A stretch of DNA of 64,000 nucleotides from CAXRDE01 sp964229355 (GTDB taxonomy: Bacteria; Cyanobacteriota; Sericytochromatia; UBA7694): contig CAXRDE010000004.1 in the NCBI GenBank assembly GCA_964229355.1, positions 186,001 through 250,000 of the forward strand. Direction: 5' to 3'. The notes beneath the pieces were generated by a model, which saw nothing but the letters and a program-made list of their open reading frames with translations, did no database searches and had not been told where the DNA came from. The position numbers were made by a program, and so were the translations under genes. Below, one piece after another: positions 7,417 to 15,490 of this stretch (its first letter is position 1; each line of letters begins with the position of its first letter).

Positions 7417-8556
7417 TTATTTATCCTGGGTCAACGCGATAATTTCTTTAACCGCGTCTTGCATGGAAGAACCCACTTTATAACCTTTGTCGGTTAACAG
7501 TTGACGGGCTTCTTCTTCGTTGGTACCGGTCAAACGAATGACCAGTGGGAAGTCGAGGCCACCCATGCCTTCCACCGCAGAAATAATCCCACGGGCCACA
7601 TCGTCACAACGGGTAATGCCACCAAAGATGTTAAAGAGCACACCTTTGACGTTTTTACGCTTCAGAATTTCCATGGCAGCGGTAACTTTGTTCGGGTTTG
7701 AAGAACCCCCGATGTCCAGGAAGTTTGCAGGGTTGCCGCCGCCGTACTTCACTGCATCCATGGTGGCCATGGCCAGACCGGCGCCGTTCACCACGCAACC
7801 GATGTCACCATCAAGTTCCACGTAGCTCAGGCCTGCTTCTTTAGCGGCCAGTTCGTTGGGATCGACTTCTTCAGGATCCTGGTAAGACAGCAGATCGCTG
7901 TGCTTGAACATGGCGTTGTCGTCGATGTCGATCTTGGCATCGGCAGCAATGACGTCACCTTCAGCGGTCACCACAAGAGGGTTGATTTCTGCAATGTTGC
8001 AATCGTTGGAGGTGTAGACGTCGTAAAGGGTTTTAATGAAGCCAGCAGCTTCTTTGGGCAGGTTTGCGCCATAAACCACTTCGTTGATCTGGTAAGGCTT
8101 TAAGCCCAATGCGGGGTCAATCCACACTTTAATAATGGCTTCAGGGTGCTCTTCAGCCACTTGCTCGATATCCACACCCCCCATGGAGCTGGCCATGAGA
8201 ATGGTTTTGCGGTTTGAACGATCTAAAGTGAGACCAATGTAATATTCTTTTTGAATGTTGACGGCTTCTTCTACCAAAAGCTTTTTAACGGTTAAGCCTT
8301 TGATGTCCATGCCAAAAATCTCTTTGGACTTTTCGACTGCGTCTGCCACGTCGACCACTTTGATGCCGCCGGCTTTACCGCGACCGCCCACGTGTACTTG
8401 TGATTTTAAAACCACTTTTTTTAATTCAGGGTTGGCAGCGCTTAAGCGCTTGACCGCTTCACCCACTTGCTCAGGGCTAAAGGCAGGCACACCGTTGGGG
8501 ATTTTTAAACCCTGGCGTGAAAAAACCTCTTTGGCCTGGTACTCGTGTAACTTCAT
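7417..8556 (-). CDS. sucC: Succinyl-CoA ligase (ADP/GDP-forming) subunit beta
   Basis: 379 aa, close to the usual 386-390. Starts MKLHEYQAKEVF as in nearly all SucC proteins. ATP-grasp domain at about 1-235 (GGRGKAGG, NPLVV, DAKIDIDDNA) and ligase domain with GCVVNGAGLAMATMD, LDIGG and NIFGGITRCDDVA. With SucD it converts succinyl-CoA to succinate in the TCA cycle with formation of ATP or GTP. AAAGGTG lies 7 nt before the ATG. sucD, its partner and usual immediate downstream neighbour, is not next to it: a protease gene follows. Confidence 0.97.
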   Translation of the reverse strand: MKLHEYQAKEVFSRQGLKIPNGVPAFSPEQVGEAVKRLSAANPELKKVVLKSQVHVGGRGKAGGIKVVDVADAVEKSKEIFGMDIKGLTVKKLLVEEAVNIQKEYYIGLTLDRSNRKTILMASSMGGVDIEQVAEEHPEAIIKVWIDPALGLKPYQINEVVYGANLPKEAAGFIKTLYDVYTSNDCNIAEINPLVVTAEGDVIAADAKIDIDDNAMFKHSDLLSYQDPEEVDPNELAAKEAGLSYVELDGDIGCVVNGAGLAMATMDAVKYGGGNPANFLDIGGSSNPNKVTAAMEILKRKNVKGVLFNIFGGITRCDDVARGIISAVEGMGGLDFPLVIRLTGTNEEEARQLLTDKGYKVGSSMQDAVKEIIALTQDK

Positions 8557-8659
8557 ATCTGTTCACCTTTGCTCAGAAAATTATGCTTCACTTTAGCACA
8601 GAACGGGGGCTTTGACACATAGTGTTATCAAAAGGGGAGACATCGCGTATGCTAAATTT

Positions 8660-9976
8660 ATGTCACCACCGGATTGGGTTTATCAGGCCCATTGTTACCA
8701 TCTCTATCCTTTAGGGTGCTTTCACCATTTGTCTGAAATGCACGGCTGGTTGGACCACTTGCAGGGTCTGGGGATCAACGTACTGTTGTTGGGGCCTGTG
8801 TTTACCTCCCGTTCTCACGGGTATGACATCCTTGACCCCTACCATGTGGATCCCCGCCTCGGCGATAACACCACCCTTCAGCAGGTGGTGGAAGCCTGTC
8901 ACCGGCGCGGCATTCGGGTTGTGCTCGATGCGGTATTTAGTCATGTGAGTCGTGAGTTCTGGGCTTTTCGACATCTGCGTCAGCATTTGCAAGCTTCCCC
9001 TTATCGGGCATGGTTTCATCGGGTGTCTTTTCAGAAGCGAAGCCGTGCCGGAGATGCTTTTTCGTATCTGGGCTGGAAGGGGCATTACGACCTGGTGAAG
9101 CTTAAGCTGTCTCACCCTGAGGTCAAAGCCTTTCAATTGGGGGCTTTAGAACACTGGATACGCACCTTTGATATCGACGGGATAAGATTGGATACGGCCG
9201 ATTGTCTCAACACTTCGTTTATGAAGCAGGTGCGGCAGCGCGCGCACCGTTTGAAGCGGGATTTTTGGTTGATGGGGGAAGTGGTGCACGGGGATTACCG
9301 TCGCTGGCTTGCACCGGGTTTGCTGGATGCTGTCACAAATTATTCCCTCTACCATGCACTACACACCGCCCACAATGCCCATAACTACCATCTTTTAGCA
9401 CAGACCCTGCAGGCCCAATTTGGGCCTCAGGGCCTTTACGCGCACCATTGGCTCTACCATTTTGTGGATAATCACGATGTCACCCGCATCGCCAGTCTAC
9501 TCAAAAATCCCGCCCAATTGTATCCGCTGTATTTATTGCTCTATACGCTCCCGGGCGTGCCCAGCCTCTACTATGGCAGTGAGTGGGGGCAAACCGGGCG
9601 CAAGCGTCGCCATAGCGATGCCGAACTGCGCCCGCGGATTCCGCACCCGTATGCCTGGCAACCCAAAGCCCACCCGGATCTTTTGCCGGTGATTGCACAA
9701 CTGGCCCGCTTGCGTCAGGGGTTTCCTGTGTTGCAACGGGGCCGCTGGCATTTGCTCTCGGTGTCTGCCGAAACCCTGGTCTACCTGCGTGAGCGGGGCG
9801 AAGCCCAGATGGTGGTGATGCTCAATTTAAGTACCCAAACCCAATGGGTGAACCTGCCCACGCAGGGGCCAGGCCAGTGGCAAGACCTGTTGAACCACGA
9901 AATAATTGCAGCAAAAGGCAATTCGCTTCAGTGTGCGGTTTCACCCACCTGGGGGCGCATTTTACTCGCGGGCTAG
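8660..9976 (+). CDS. Glycoside hydrolase family 13 (alpha-amylase-type) enzyme
   Basis: 438 aa. TIM-barrel GH13 protein starting at DWVYQAHCYHLYPLG. Catalytic residues: nucleophile Asp178 in GIRLDTAD, acid/base Glu207 in WLMGEVV, transition-state Asp273 in FVDNHD. GYDILDPYHVDPRLG and LYYGSEWGQTG are also typical. No signal peptide, so it should act on alpha-glucans in the cytoplasm. A TTG at 8612 is in frame, but the family match starts at the ATG at 8660. No ribosome site precedes that ATG at normal distance; a weak TTATCA-17-TATGCT promoter (8625-8653) ends only 6 nt before it, so a leaderless mRNA is possible. Confidence 0.9.
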   Translation: MSPPDWVYQAHCYHLYPLGCFHHLSEMHGWLDHLQGLGINVLLLGPVFTSRSHGYDILDPYHVDPRLGDNTTLQQVVEACHRRGIRVVLDAVFSHVSREFWAFRHLRQHLQASPYRAWFHRVSFQKRSRAGDAFSYLGWKGHYDLVKLKLSHPEVKAFQLGALEHWIRTFDIDGIRLDTADCLNTSFMKQVRQRAHRLKRDFWLMGEVVHGDYRRWLAPGLLDAVTNYSLYHALHTAHNAHNYHLLAQTLQAQFGPQGLYAHHWLYHFVDNHDVTRIASLLKNPAQLYPLYLLLYTLPGVPSLYYGSEWGQTGRKRRHSDAELRPRIPHPYAWQPKAHPDLLPVIAQLARLRQGFPVLQRGRWHLLSVSAETLVYLRERGEAQMVVMLNLSTQTQWVNLPTQGPGQWQDLLNHEIIAAKGNSLQCAVSPTWGRILLAG

Positions 9977-10010
9977 CCGGATTAGACCCTGTTTGTTCTA
10001 CGCGTTTGCT

Positions 10011-10418
10011 CTATTTGACGGGGCGGTTTTGGGTGCCTGCGCCTGCGGTCAAAAAGAGCATTTGGGTGGGCACGGTGGTTTTGGCGGTATGCCAGACGCC
10101 ACGGGGCACAATCACATAACTGCCACTTTCAGTGAGGGTGACTTGTTGAGGGTGATTGGGGATATCCAGTAAAAAGGTGGCCTCGCCCGACAACAGCACC
10201 ACCACTTCATCTCCGGTGGGATGCATTTCCCAGGTGTCCCAGTCGCTTTCGAAATGAAAAGAGGACATAAGCAAGTGGCCTTTAAAGCCGTCGCCACGCT
10301 GATCGAGCTCCTGAAAGAAATTGGGGTGAACCTCAAGGGCCGTGGCTTCTTGACGGGGATCAAATACAACGAACTCGGAGGCCATGTGCAAAGGAGGCTT
10401 TTGAGAATAGTCTGTCAT
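10011..10418 (-). CDS. Cupin-domain protein
   Basis: 135 aa. A single cupin barrel: motif 1 around WEMHPTGDEVVVLLSGEATF with His and Glu metal ligands, motif 2 around VPRGVWHT with the second His. Small cupins of this form bind a divalent metal and either act as dioxygenase/isomerase-like enzymes or bind small sugars; nothing here tells which. The ATG at 10418 is preferred to an in-frame TTG at 10436. Convergent with the GH13 gene. Encoded downstream of, and same strand as, the App1-type phosphatase gene 39 bp away. Confidence 0.85.
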   Translation of the reverse strand: MTDYSQKPPLHMASEFVVFDPRQEATALEVHPNFFQELDQRGDGFKGHLLMSSFHFESDWDTWEMHPTGDEVVVLLSGEATFLLDIPNHPQQVTLTESGSYVIVPRGVWHTAKTTVPTQMLFLTAGAGTQNRPVK

Positions 10419-10457
10419 GAAGAATACCTGCTTCAAGAATGAAATGTGAAAAGCTGT

Positions 10458-11528
10458 TTAGGGGCGCGAGGCCTTTTGGATCTGGGTGAGCGCCTGTGCA
10501 TCAAGAACGCCTTGCTGATGGAGGATCTGGGCGGCATCTGCTCCAGATTGAATGAGATGGACACCCGTAAAGCGCTCAGCCTGAGGATCTTCGTCGGTGA
10601 CCTGGTGAATAAAAATACCGCGCACCTGCTGGGGAAACTCCTGGGCGATTTGTTGGTAAATTTCAGGATCTTCTTCGCCGCTGTCCCCAAATAAAAAGAA
10701 ACTTTTTTCAGGAAAGGTGGTGAACATGTCACGCAAATGCTCAAGCTTGTAGTCGCTTTGGCTTAAGGGGTGATCTTCACCCTTGCGAAAACCCATGTTT
10801 TTAAGTTGAATCGCACCTTCGGGAAAACCCTGGGCCTGCATGAAGCGTTGAATGCGTCCGGCGTAGTTCATGGGGCTGCCGCTCAGGTATGAAATATCGC
10901 CGTCTTGCTGGTTGTCGCAGGCTTCAAGGGCCTGATAGAGGGCAGCCATGCCGGGAACCGGTTTTAAGGTGGTTTCGTTGCCCAACAAAAGAGTTTGTGC
11001 CGCTTTGAGCTTATTGGCGGCATAAGAAAACTGTAAGGTGTCGTCAATGTCTGAGATGACCCCAAAAGACCGGTCGTCTAAACATTGCACCACAACTTTT
11101 CCGGTGGTCTCTGAGGCGGCATAATCTGCTGAACCGGCCACAGATACCTTGACCTCGTGGTAACCGGGAGACAGACCGGCCACACCACTTAAGGCCACTT
11201 CAAAAAGTCCGTCGCGATCGGTGCGGGTTTCGACGGTATGGCCCGCAAACTGAATTTTAACGGGGGTGCGCTTGACTTCGTCAGACTCTAAAAAGCTGAG
11301 ATTACGGATCAGGTTTGTCCATGCGGAATCATCGGGTCTTGCTTCAGACACCTCGTTCTTTTCGAGGACCCGTCCGCGAATCACCACCCGTTCTTCGGTG
11401 GCATAAGAAGGGTAAACCTCAATCGCTGTGGGCTCGGGGGGCGTACAGATAAGTGGTGTTTCTTTGGCTGGAGGAAGGGTGCCCAGGGGTTCTATTGAGC
11501 GAGGTGTGTTAGGGCCGATCGTATGCAT
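10458..11528 (-). CDS. App1-family phosphatase (DUF2183)
   Basis: 356 aa. The C-terminal 200 residues match the App1 phosphatidate phosphatase catalytic domain of the HAD superfamily: nucleophile motif GVISDIDDTLQ, then YLSGSPMNY, a late Lys in SDYKLEHL, and FGDSGEEDPEIY. The N-terminal half has a beta-sandwich (VVIRGRVLEKNE ... GLFEVALSG ... GYHEVKVSV), as in other bacterial App1 proteins. Yeast App1 removes phosphate from phosphatidic acid; bacterial members are mostly untested. The ATG at 11528 has GGAG 8 nt upstream; upstream in-frame codons lack a site. No signal peptide seen. Confidence 0.85.
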   Translation of the reverse strand: MHTIGPNTPRSIEPLGTLPPAKETPLICTPPEPTAIEVYPSYATEERVVIRGRVLEKNEVSEARPDDSAWTNLIRNLSFLESDEVKRTPVKIQFAGHTVETRTDRDGLFEVALSGVAGLSPGYHEVKVSVAGSADYAASETTGKVVVQCLDDRSFGVISDIDDTLQFSYAANKLKAAQTLLLGNETTLKPVPGMAALYQALEACDNQQDGDISYLSGSPMNYAGRIQRFMQAQGFPEGAIQLKNMGFRKGEDHPLSQSDYKLEHLRDMFTTFPEKSFFLFGDSGEEDPEIYQQIAQEFPQQVRGIFIHQVTDEDPQAERFTGVHLIQSGADAAQILHQQGVLDAQALTQIQKASRP

Positions 11529-11622
11529 GGGTTTCTCCTCCAGACTTTTATTATACCCCAGTCCGCTTATTTTCTTGCCCGAGGTCACCATGCTAAGCTA
11601 TAGAAAAAGAAAGCAGGCAGCG

Positions 11623-12228
11623 ATGATGGTTACACCCCAGGACATCCTCTCATTTTGGTTTGAAGGCGCTTTAGAAGAGCCTTTTCAGCCTAAAATATTT
11701 AATCAACGGTGGTTTGGTGCTTCTGAAGCCACCGATACCGAGATCAAACAACGTTTTCATGAGACCCTTGATGCCATCGCTCGGGGCGAACGTGAAGATT
11801 GGCTCAAAGACCCCCACAGTGCCCTGGCGTATATTATTGTGCTGGACCAGTTTTCGCGAACCATTCACCGGGGCAAGGGCGAGGCCTTTGCCTACGATGA
11901 ACAGGCCCGTCATGCGGCCCGTCAATTGATGCAACACGATGGGCACCTGGCCCTGGCGCCGATTCAACGGGTTTTTGTGTACCTGCCCTTTGAACACAGC
12001 GAAGATTTGGCTGATCAAAAGCAGGCGGTGAGTTTGTTTAAGACCCTCATTTTGGCGGCACCCCCAGGACAAGAAGAACTGTTTGAAGGTTATTACGATT
12101 ACGCGTTGCGCCATGCGGCCGTGATCGAGCGCTTTCGCCGTTTTCCCCATCGCAATGCCCGCCTGCAGCGCGAAAATACCCCCGAAGAAGAAGCCTTTTT
12201 ACAAGAACCGGGTTCGTCCTTCGGCTAA
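11623..12228 (+). CDS. DUF924 family protein
   Basis: 201 aa. Begins MMVTPQDILSFWFEG, and contains NQRWFGAS, ALAYIIVLDQFSRTIHRG and VYLPFEHSEDLADQ, all diagnostic of DUF924. The family is helical and resembles TPR folds; no activity is established that I know of. Two ATGs (11623, 11626) are both possible starts. Divergent from the App1 gene, with the shared upstream region only 94 bp. Its stop is 1 bp from the convergent alkB-like gene. Confidence 0.88.
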   Translation: MMVTPQDILSFWFEGALEEPFQPKIFNQRWFGASEATDTEIKQRFHETLDAIARGEREDWLKDPHSALAYIIVLDQFSRTIHRGKGEAFAYDEQARHAARQLMQHDGHLALAPIQRVFVYLPFEHSEDLADQKQAVSLFKTLILAAPPGQEELFEGYYDYALRHAAVIERFRRFPHRNARLQRENTPEEEAFLQEPGSSFG

Positions 12229-12229
12229 T

Positions 12230-12814
12230 TCACGTGCGCATTTGGCGAAACGTCAAATTAACCCGAGGTGTTTTGACTTTTTTGGTGGTGGGCAATTGAT
12301 GAAGCCAGTGCTGTTGGGTTTCCCCCTGCATGATTAACAGACTTCCGTGGGCTAATTCCTGGTGAATGCGGGTATCCTGGGTGCGGTGTTTGAGTGAAAA
12401 ACGTCGTTCTGCACCAAAGCTTAAGGAGGCTATCACCCCGCCGGGCTGCAATTCTTTCTCTGCGTCTCGGTGCCAGGCCATGCCTTCGCTGCCATCGTGG
12501 TAGAGGTTGAGCAAGCAGGCGTTAAACGCGGCTTTGCTCAGGTGTTCCACCCGTGCTTTGAGTTGTTCAAGCAAGGGCGTCCAGGGCAGCGCCGTACGGG
12601 TAATGCGCGAGTAAGTATAGGGAAAGGCCTGATCACCATACCAGGCCACCTTGCGCCGGGTCACAATGGTTTTACCAAACATCACGGCCTGGTCGTGCTC
12701 CCAGGCGATGTCTTGAAGGAGTGCTTCAAAATACCGGTGGGCCTCGGCGGCGGTAAAAACAGGGCCGTGGTAATAGACTGCGCCGTCCTCGGGCAAGAGA
12801 TTAACCAGAGGCAA
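12230..12814 (-). CDS. alkB: AlkB-like 2-oxoglutarate/Fe(II) dioxygenase
   Basis: 194 aa. Fe(II)-binding HxD in WHRDAEKEL, distal His in HQLP, and 2-oxoglutarate-binding Arg in RVNLTFR; YGDQAFPYTYS and NACLLNLYHDGSEGMAWH match the ALKBH2/3-like bacterial group. These enzymes remove methyl groups from 1-methyladenine and 3-methylcytosine in DNA or RNA by oxidative demethylation. The start lies inside the end of the Ada-like gene (14-bp overlap), so both are made from one message and probably induced together by alkylation damage. Confidence 0.92.
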   Translation of the reverse strand: MPLVNLLPEDGAVYYHGPVFTAAEAHRYFEALLQDIAWEHDQAVMFGKTIVTRRKVAWYGDQAFPYTYSRITRTALPWTPLLEQLKARVEHLSKAAFNACLLNLYHDGSEGMAWHRDAEKELQPGGVIASLSFGAERRFSLKHRTQDTRIHQELAHGSLLIMQGETQQHWLHQLPTTKKVKTPRVNLTFRQMRT

Positions 12815-13658
12815 GAGGGTATTGCTCCTGTTGACAGGCTTCCCAGGCTAACAGGGCGGCTTTGCGGACACTGCCCCAGCGATAGCCACCGAGTTGCCCT
12901 GTGTTTTGAATGACCCGATGACAGGGAATGAGAAAGGCCACGGGATTTTTTCCAATGGCAGAACCCACCGCTCTGGCGGCGTTGGGCTGACCCAGGGCCT
13001 GGGCCAGTCCCCCATAAGACTGAACCCCACCCTGTGGGATTTTTAAAAGGCACTCCCAAACTTTGATTTGAAAGGGGGTTCCTGCCAAATGCAATTTGAT
13101 TTTCTTCAGGTTTTGCCAGTCTGCCTGAAAAATCTCCAGGGCCTGTTGTTGGTGCTTATCGGTCTGAGAATGGTAATGGGCCTGCGGAAAACGCGCCTGA
13201 AGTGCTTGTAAAGCAGTGCTTTCATCTGAAATAAACTGCAAATGGCAGATGCCTTTGGGGGTAGAGGCCACCAGAACGGGACCAAATAAAGTCTCTGCAC
13301 ACTGATAATTGATGCGCAATGCAGCCCCACCGTTTTTGTATTCTCCTGGCGTCATGCCTTCGAGCTGTACAAACAGGTCATGTAAACGGCCCGTGCCAGA
13401 AAGCCCGGTAGCGTGGGCCGTATGTAAAAGGGTTTGTCGATTTTTGAGCTGGGATTTGGCATAATCCAAACTCAAGTACTGCACAAATTTTTTCGGGCTC
13501 ACCCCTGCCCACTCCGAAAAGAGCCGTTGAAAATGATAAGGGCTTAAGTGCACCGCAGCGGCCACCGCTTCTAAAGACGGTTGGCTTTGAAAATTGGCCT
13601 GTAAAAAAGCAATGGCTTCTGCAATCTGCTCAAAATGTGTGTGATGTGGCGCTGACAT
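12801..13658 (-). CDS. Ada-like protein: AraC-type HTH fused to O6-methylguanine-DNA methyltransferase
   Basis: 285 aa. AraC helix-turn-helix domain at about 10-110 (HLSPYHFQRLFSEWAGVSPKKF, GMTPGEYKNGG), then MGMT domain with methyl-accepting Cys in PCHRV and QIKVWECLLKIPQG, YGGLAQALG. E. coli Ada (354 aa) has an extra N-terminal zinc domain that senses methyl-phosphotriesters; it is absent here, so induction of the operon must work differently, or the HTH responds to methylation of the remaining cysteine. Overlaps alkB. Related annotations call this form a bifunctional HTH/methylated-DNA-cysteine methyltransferase. Confidence 0.92.
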   Translation of the reverse strand: MSAPHHTHFEQIAEAIAFLQANFQSQPSLEAVAAAVHLSPYHFQRLFSEWAGVSPKKFVQYLSLDYAKSQLKNRQTLLHTAHATGLSGTGRLHDLFVQLEGMTPGEYKNGGAALRINYQCAETLFGPVLVASTPKGICHLQFISDESTALQALQARFPQAHYHSQTDKHQQQALEIFQADWQNLKKIKLHLAGTPFQIKVWECLLKIPQGGVQSYGGLAQALGQPNAARAVGSAIGKNPVAFLIPCHRVIQNTGQLGGYRWGSVRKAALLAWEACQQEQYPLASG

Positions 13659-13834
13659 GGTGACGACCTCAAGGTTTAGACTTAAAAATAATACCTGTTT
13701 TTACCTTAAGGCATGGCCCTTGTCTTTGACGACCCGTTTCTTGCGCAAATCGAAAGCTTTCAAAAGGCATATGTTAAACTTTGGCTGGCGGAACCTTATT
13801 CCCCTCCACCCGTACACAGAAAGAAAGGGTTTTC

Positions 13835-14677
13835 ATGGCTTATATCACTCTGCACACCATGGCCCAGGTCGAACAGCAGCGTGTACCTCATGAAAAGCCC
13901 CATCCCCATGCAGGGTACACGGTGATTTGGGTGCAAGCTGCGGCGGCGGGCTGGCACGAGGTGGATTTTGTGAACTATCCGCTACAGCCCCCACAAATCT
14001 TTTTTCTGAAACCCATGCAGATGCATTTTCTTCAGGTGCAGGAGCCCCGGGGCTATGTGTTGCAATTTAGCCAGGATCAGCTCTGTGCCCAGGGGATTTC
14101 TGACCAGTACCTGGAAAGTTTGAACCTCTTTGTTAACTTGCCCGAGCCACCTTATCTGTGTCTCAACGCCGATGATCAGGCGCCGTTGGCAGCGATGCTG
14201 CACTCCCTGGCCACAGAACTCAAACAGCCCGAGGCACCCCTTCATGAGGAAATCGTCGTTACCCAACTCAAGCTGTTTTTGCTGGCCTGTGCCCGTCTTA
14301 AAAAGCAAAGTGTGTCACCTTCTCCGCTAATTTTAGATGCAGACCAGCAGGTGGTGCGGCAGTTTTTAAATTTACTTGAAAACGCCTATGATCGTGCCCA
14401 TAAGGTGGCTTTTTACGCCGAAAAGCTGTCCTTGAGCCCCGACACTTTAAATCAAAAGTTGAGTGGCTTGACCCAAAAAACTGCCAAAGAGCATATTCAA
14501 GATCGCATTATGCTGAGCGCCAAACAAGCGGCCTATTTTTCTGCTGAAACTGCCAAAGCAGTGGCCTATCGTCTGGGGTTTGACGATCCCGCCCACTTTA
14601 GCAAATTTTTTAAAAACTGTGCTGGTGAAAGCTTTAGTGCGTTTCGGCAGCGGGTTCGGCAAAAGTACAAGACCTGA
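13835..14677 (+). CDS. AraC-family transcriptional regulator
   Basis: 280 aa. N-terminal cupin-like sensing domain at about 1-130 (GYTVIWVQAAAAGWHEVDF, PPQIFFLKPMQ), then a C-terminal AraC DNA-binding domain with two HTH motifs (VAFYAEKLSLSPDTLNQKL and VAYRLGFDDPAHFSKFFKN). The ATG at 13835 has AAAGGG 5 nt upstream; upstream in-frame codons have none. Divergent from the Ada-like gene and 76 bp before the pirin gene on the same strand, so the pirin or the channel gene behind it may be its target (inference). Effector unknown. Confidence 0.9.
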   Translation: MAYITLHTMAQVEQQRVPHEKPHPHAGYTVIWVQAAAAGWHEVDFVNYPLQPPQIFFLKPMQMHFLQVQEPRGYVLQFSQDQLCAQGISDQYLESLNLFVNLPEPPYLCLNADDQAPLAAMLHSLATELKQPEAPLHEEIVVTQLKLFLLACARLKKQSVSPSPLILDADQQVVRQFLNLLENAYDRAHKVAFYAEKLSLSPDTLNQKLSGLTQKTAKEHIQDRIMLSAKQAAYFSAETAKAVAYRLGFDDPAHFSKFFKNCAGESFSAFRQRVRQKYKT

Positions 14678-14753
14678 GTGGATTTTTACATCGCTTTTTT
14701 TGCGCGGATTTCTTATACTCAAAGCAAAAGAAATGAAATGGAGTGTTGAAGAC

Positions 14754-15461
14754 ATGAAACAGGTCTTACACCGTGCAAATACCCGAGGTCACGCCAATCA
14801 TGGTTGGCTGGATTCTCATCACACCTTTAGCTTTGCCAATTATTGGAATCCCGAACGCATGGGTTTTGGTAAATTACGGGTGATCAATGATGATGTGGTG
14901 GATGGGGGCAAAGGCTTTGGGACCCATCCCCATCAAAACATGGAGATTATTTCGATTCCTCTGAGCGGAGATCTGGCTCATAAAGACAGCATGGGCCATA
15001 CCCAGGTGATTGAACAGGGTGACGTGCAGATTATGTCTGCAGGAACCGGAGTGACCCATTCTGAATTTAATTACCATGCAGAGCAAGCGGTGAACTTTTT
15101 ACAAATTTGGGTGCTGCCCAAAGCCATGAATATTCGGCCCCGTTACGATCAGCGCCGCTTTGCGCAGGCAGACCGTCACAATCAATGGCAAACTGTGGTG
15201 TCTCCTGAAGAGGGCTTGGGACTCTGGATCAACCAGGACGCTTACTTTTCGCTGGGGCATCTGGACAAGGGAACGGCCCTTGAGTATACCTTGCATCAGT
15301 CTCAAAACGGGGTCTACGTCTTTGTGATTGAGGGGCAGGTGACCCTCGGGGGCCAGGTGCTCAGCAAACGCGACGGTATGGGCCTCTGGGAGGCGGCAAG
15401 TTTCTCGGTGGAGGCCCATGAAGAGGCTGAAGTCTTGCTCATGGAAGTGCCGATGGATTAA
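14754..15461 (+). CDS. Pirin family protein (YhaK type)
   Basis: 235 aa, normal bicupin length. VLHRANTRGHANHGWLDSHH, FGTHPHQNMEII (metal-binding histidines and Glu) and GTGVTHSEFN are the bacterial pirin signatures. YhaK-like and YhhW-like pirins bind a metal and some cleave quercetin; others act as redox-sensitive regulators. GGAG lies 10 nt before the ATG. Only 29 bp separate it from the channel fusion gene, so the two are probably co-transcribed. Confidence 0.93.
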   Translation: MKQVLHRANTRGHANHGWLDSHHTFSFANYWNPERMGFGKLRVINDDVVDGGKGFGTHPHQNMEIISIPLSGDLAHKDSMGHTQVIEQGDVQIMSAGTGVTHSEFNYHAEQAVNFLQIWVLPKAMNIRPRYDQRRFAQADRHNQWQTVVSPEEGLGLWINQDAYFSLGHLDKGTALEYTLHQSQNGVYVFVIEGQVTLGGQVLSKRDGMGLWEAASFSVEAHEEAEVLLMEVPMD

Positions 15462-15490
15462 CGGTGGATGAAAGCACAAAGAGAAATACC

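Noticed and set aside
8612..8659. TTG start for the GH13 enzyme, or its TTGACA as a -35 box
   Set aside because: The family match begins at the ATG at 8660, and no -10 lies at the right distance from that TTGACA.
13713..13925. 70-codon frame between the Ada-like and AraC genes
   Set aside because: It runs into the real start of the AraC gene in another frame and has no ribosome site; best read as promoter region.
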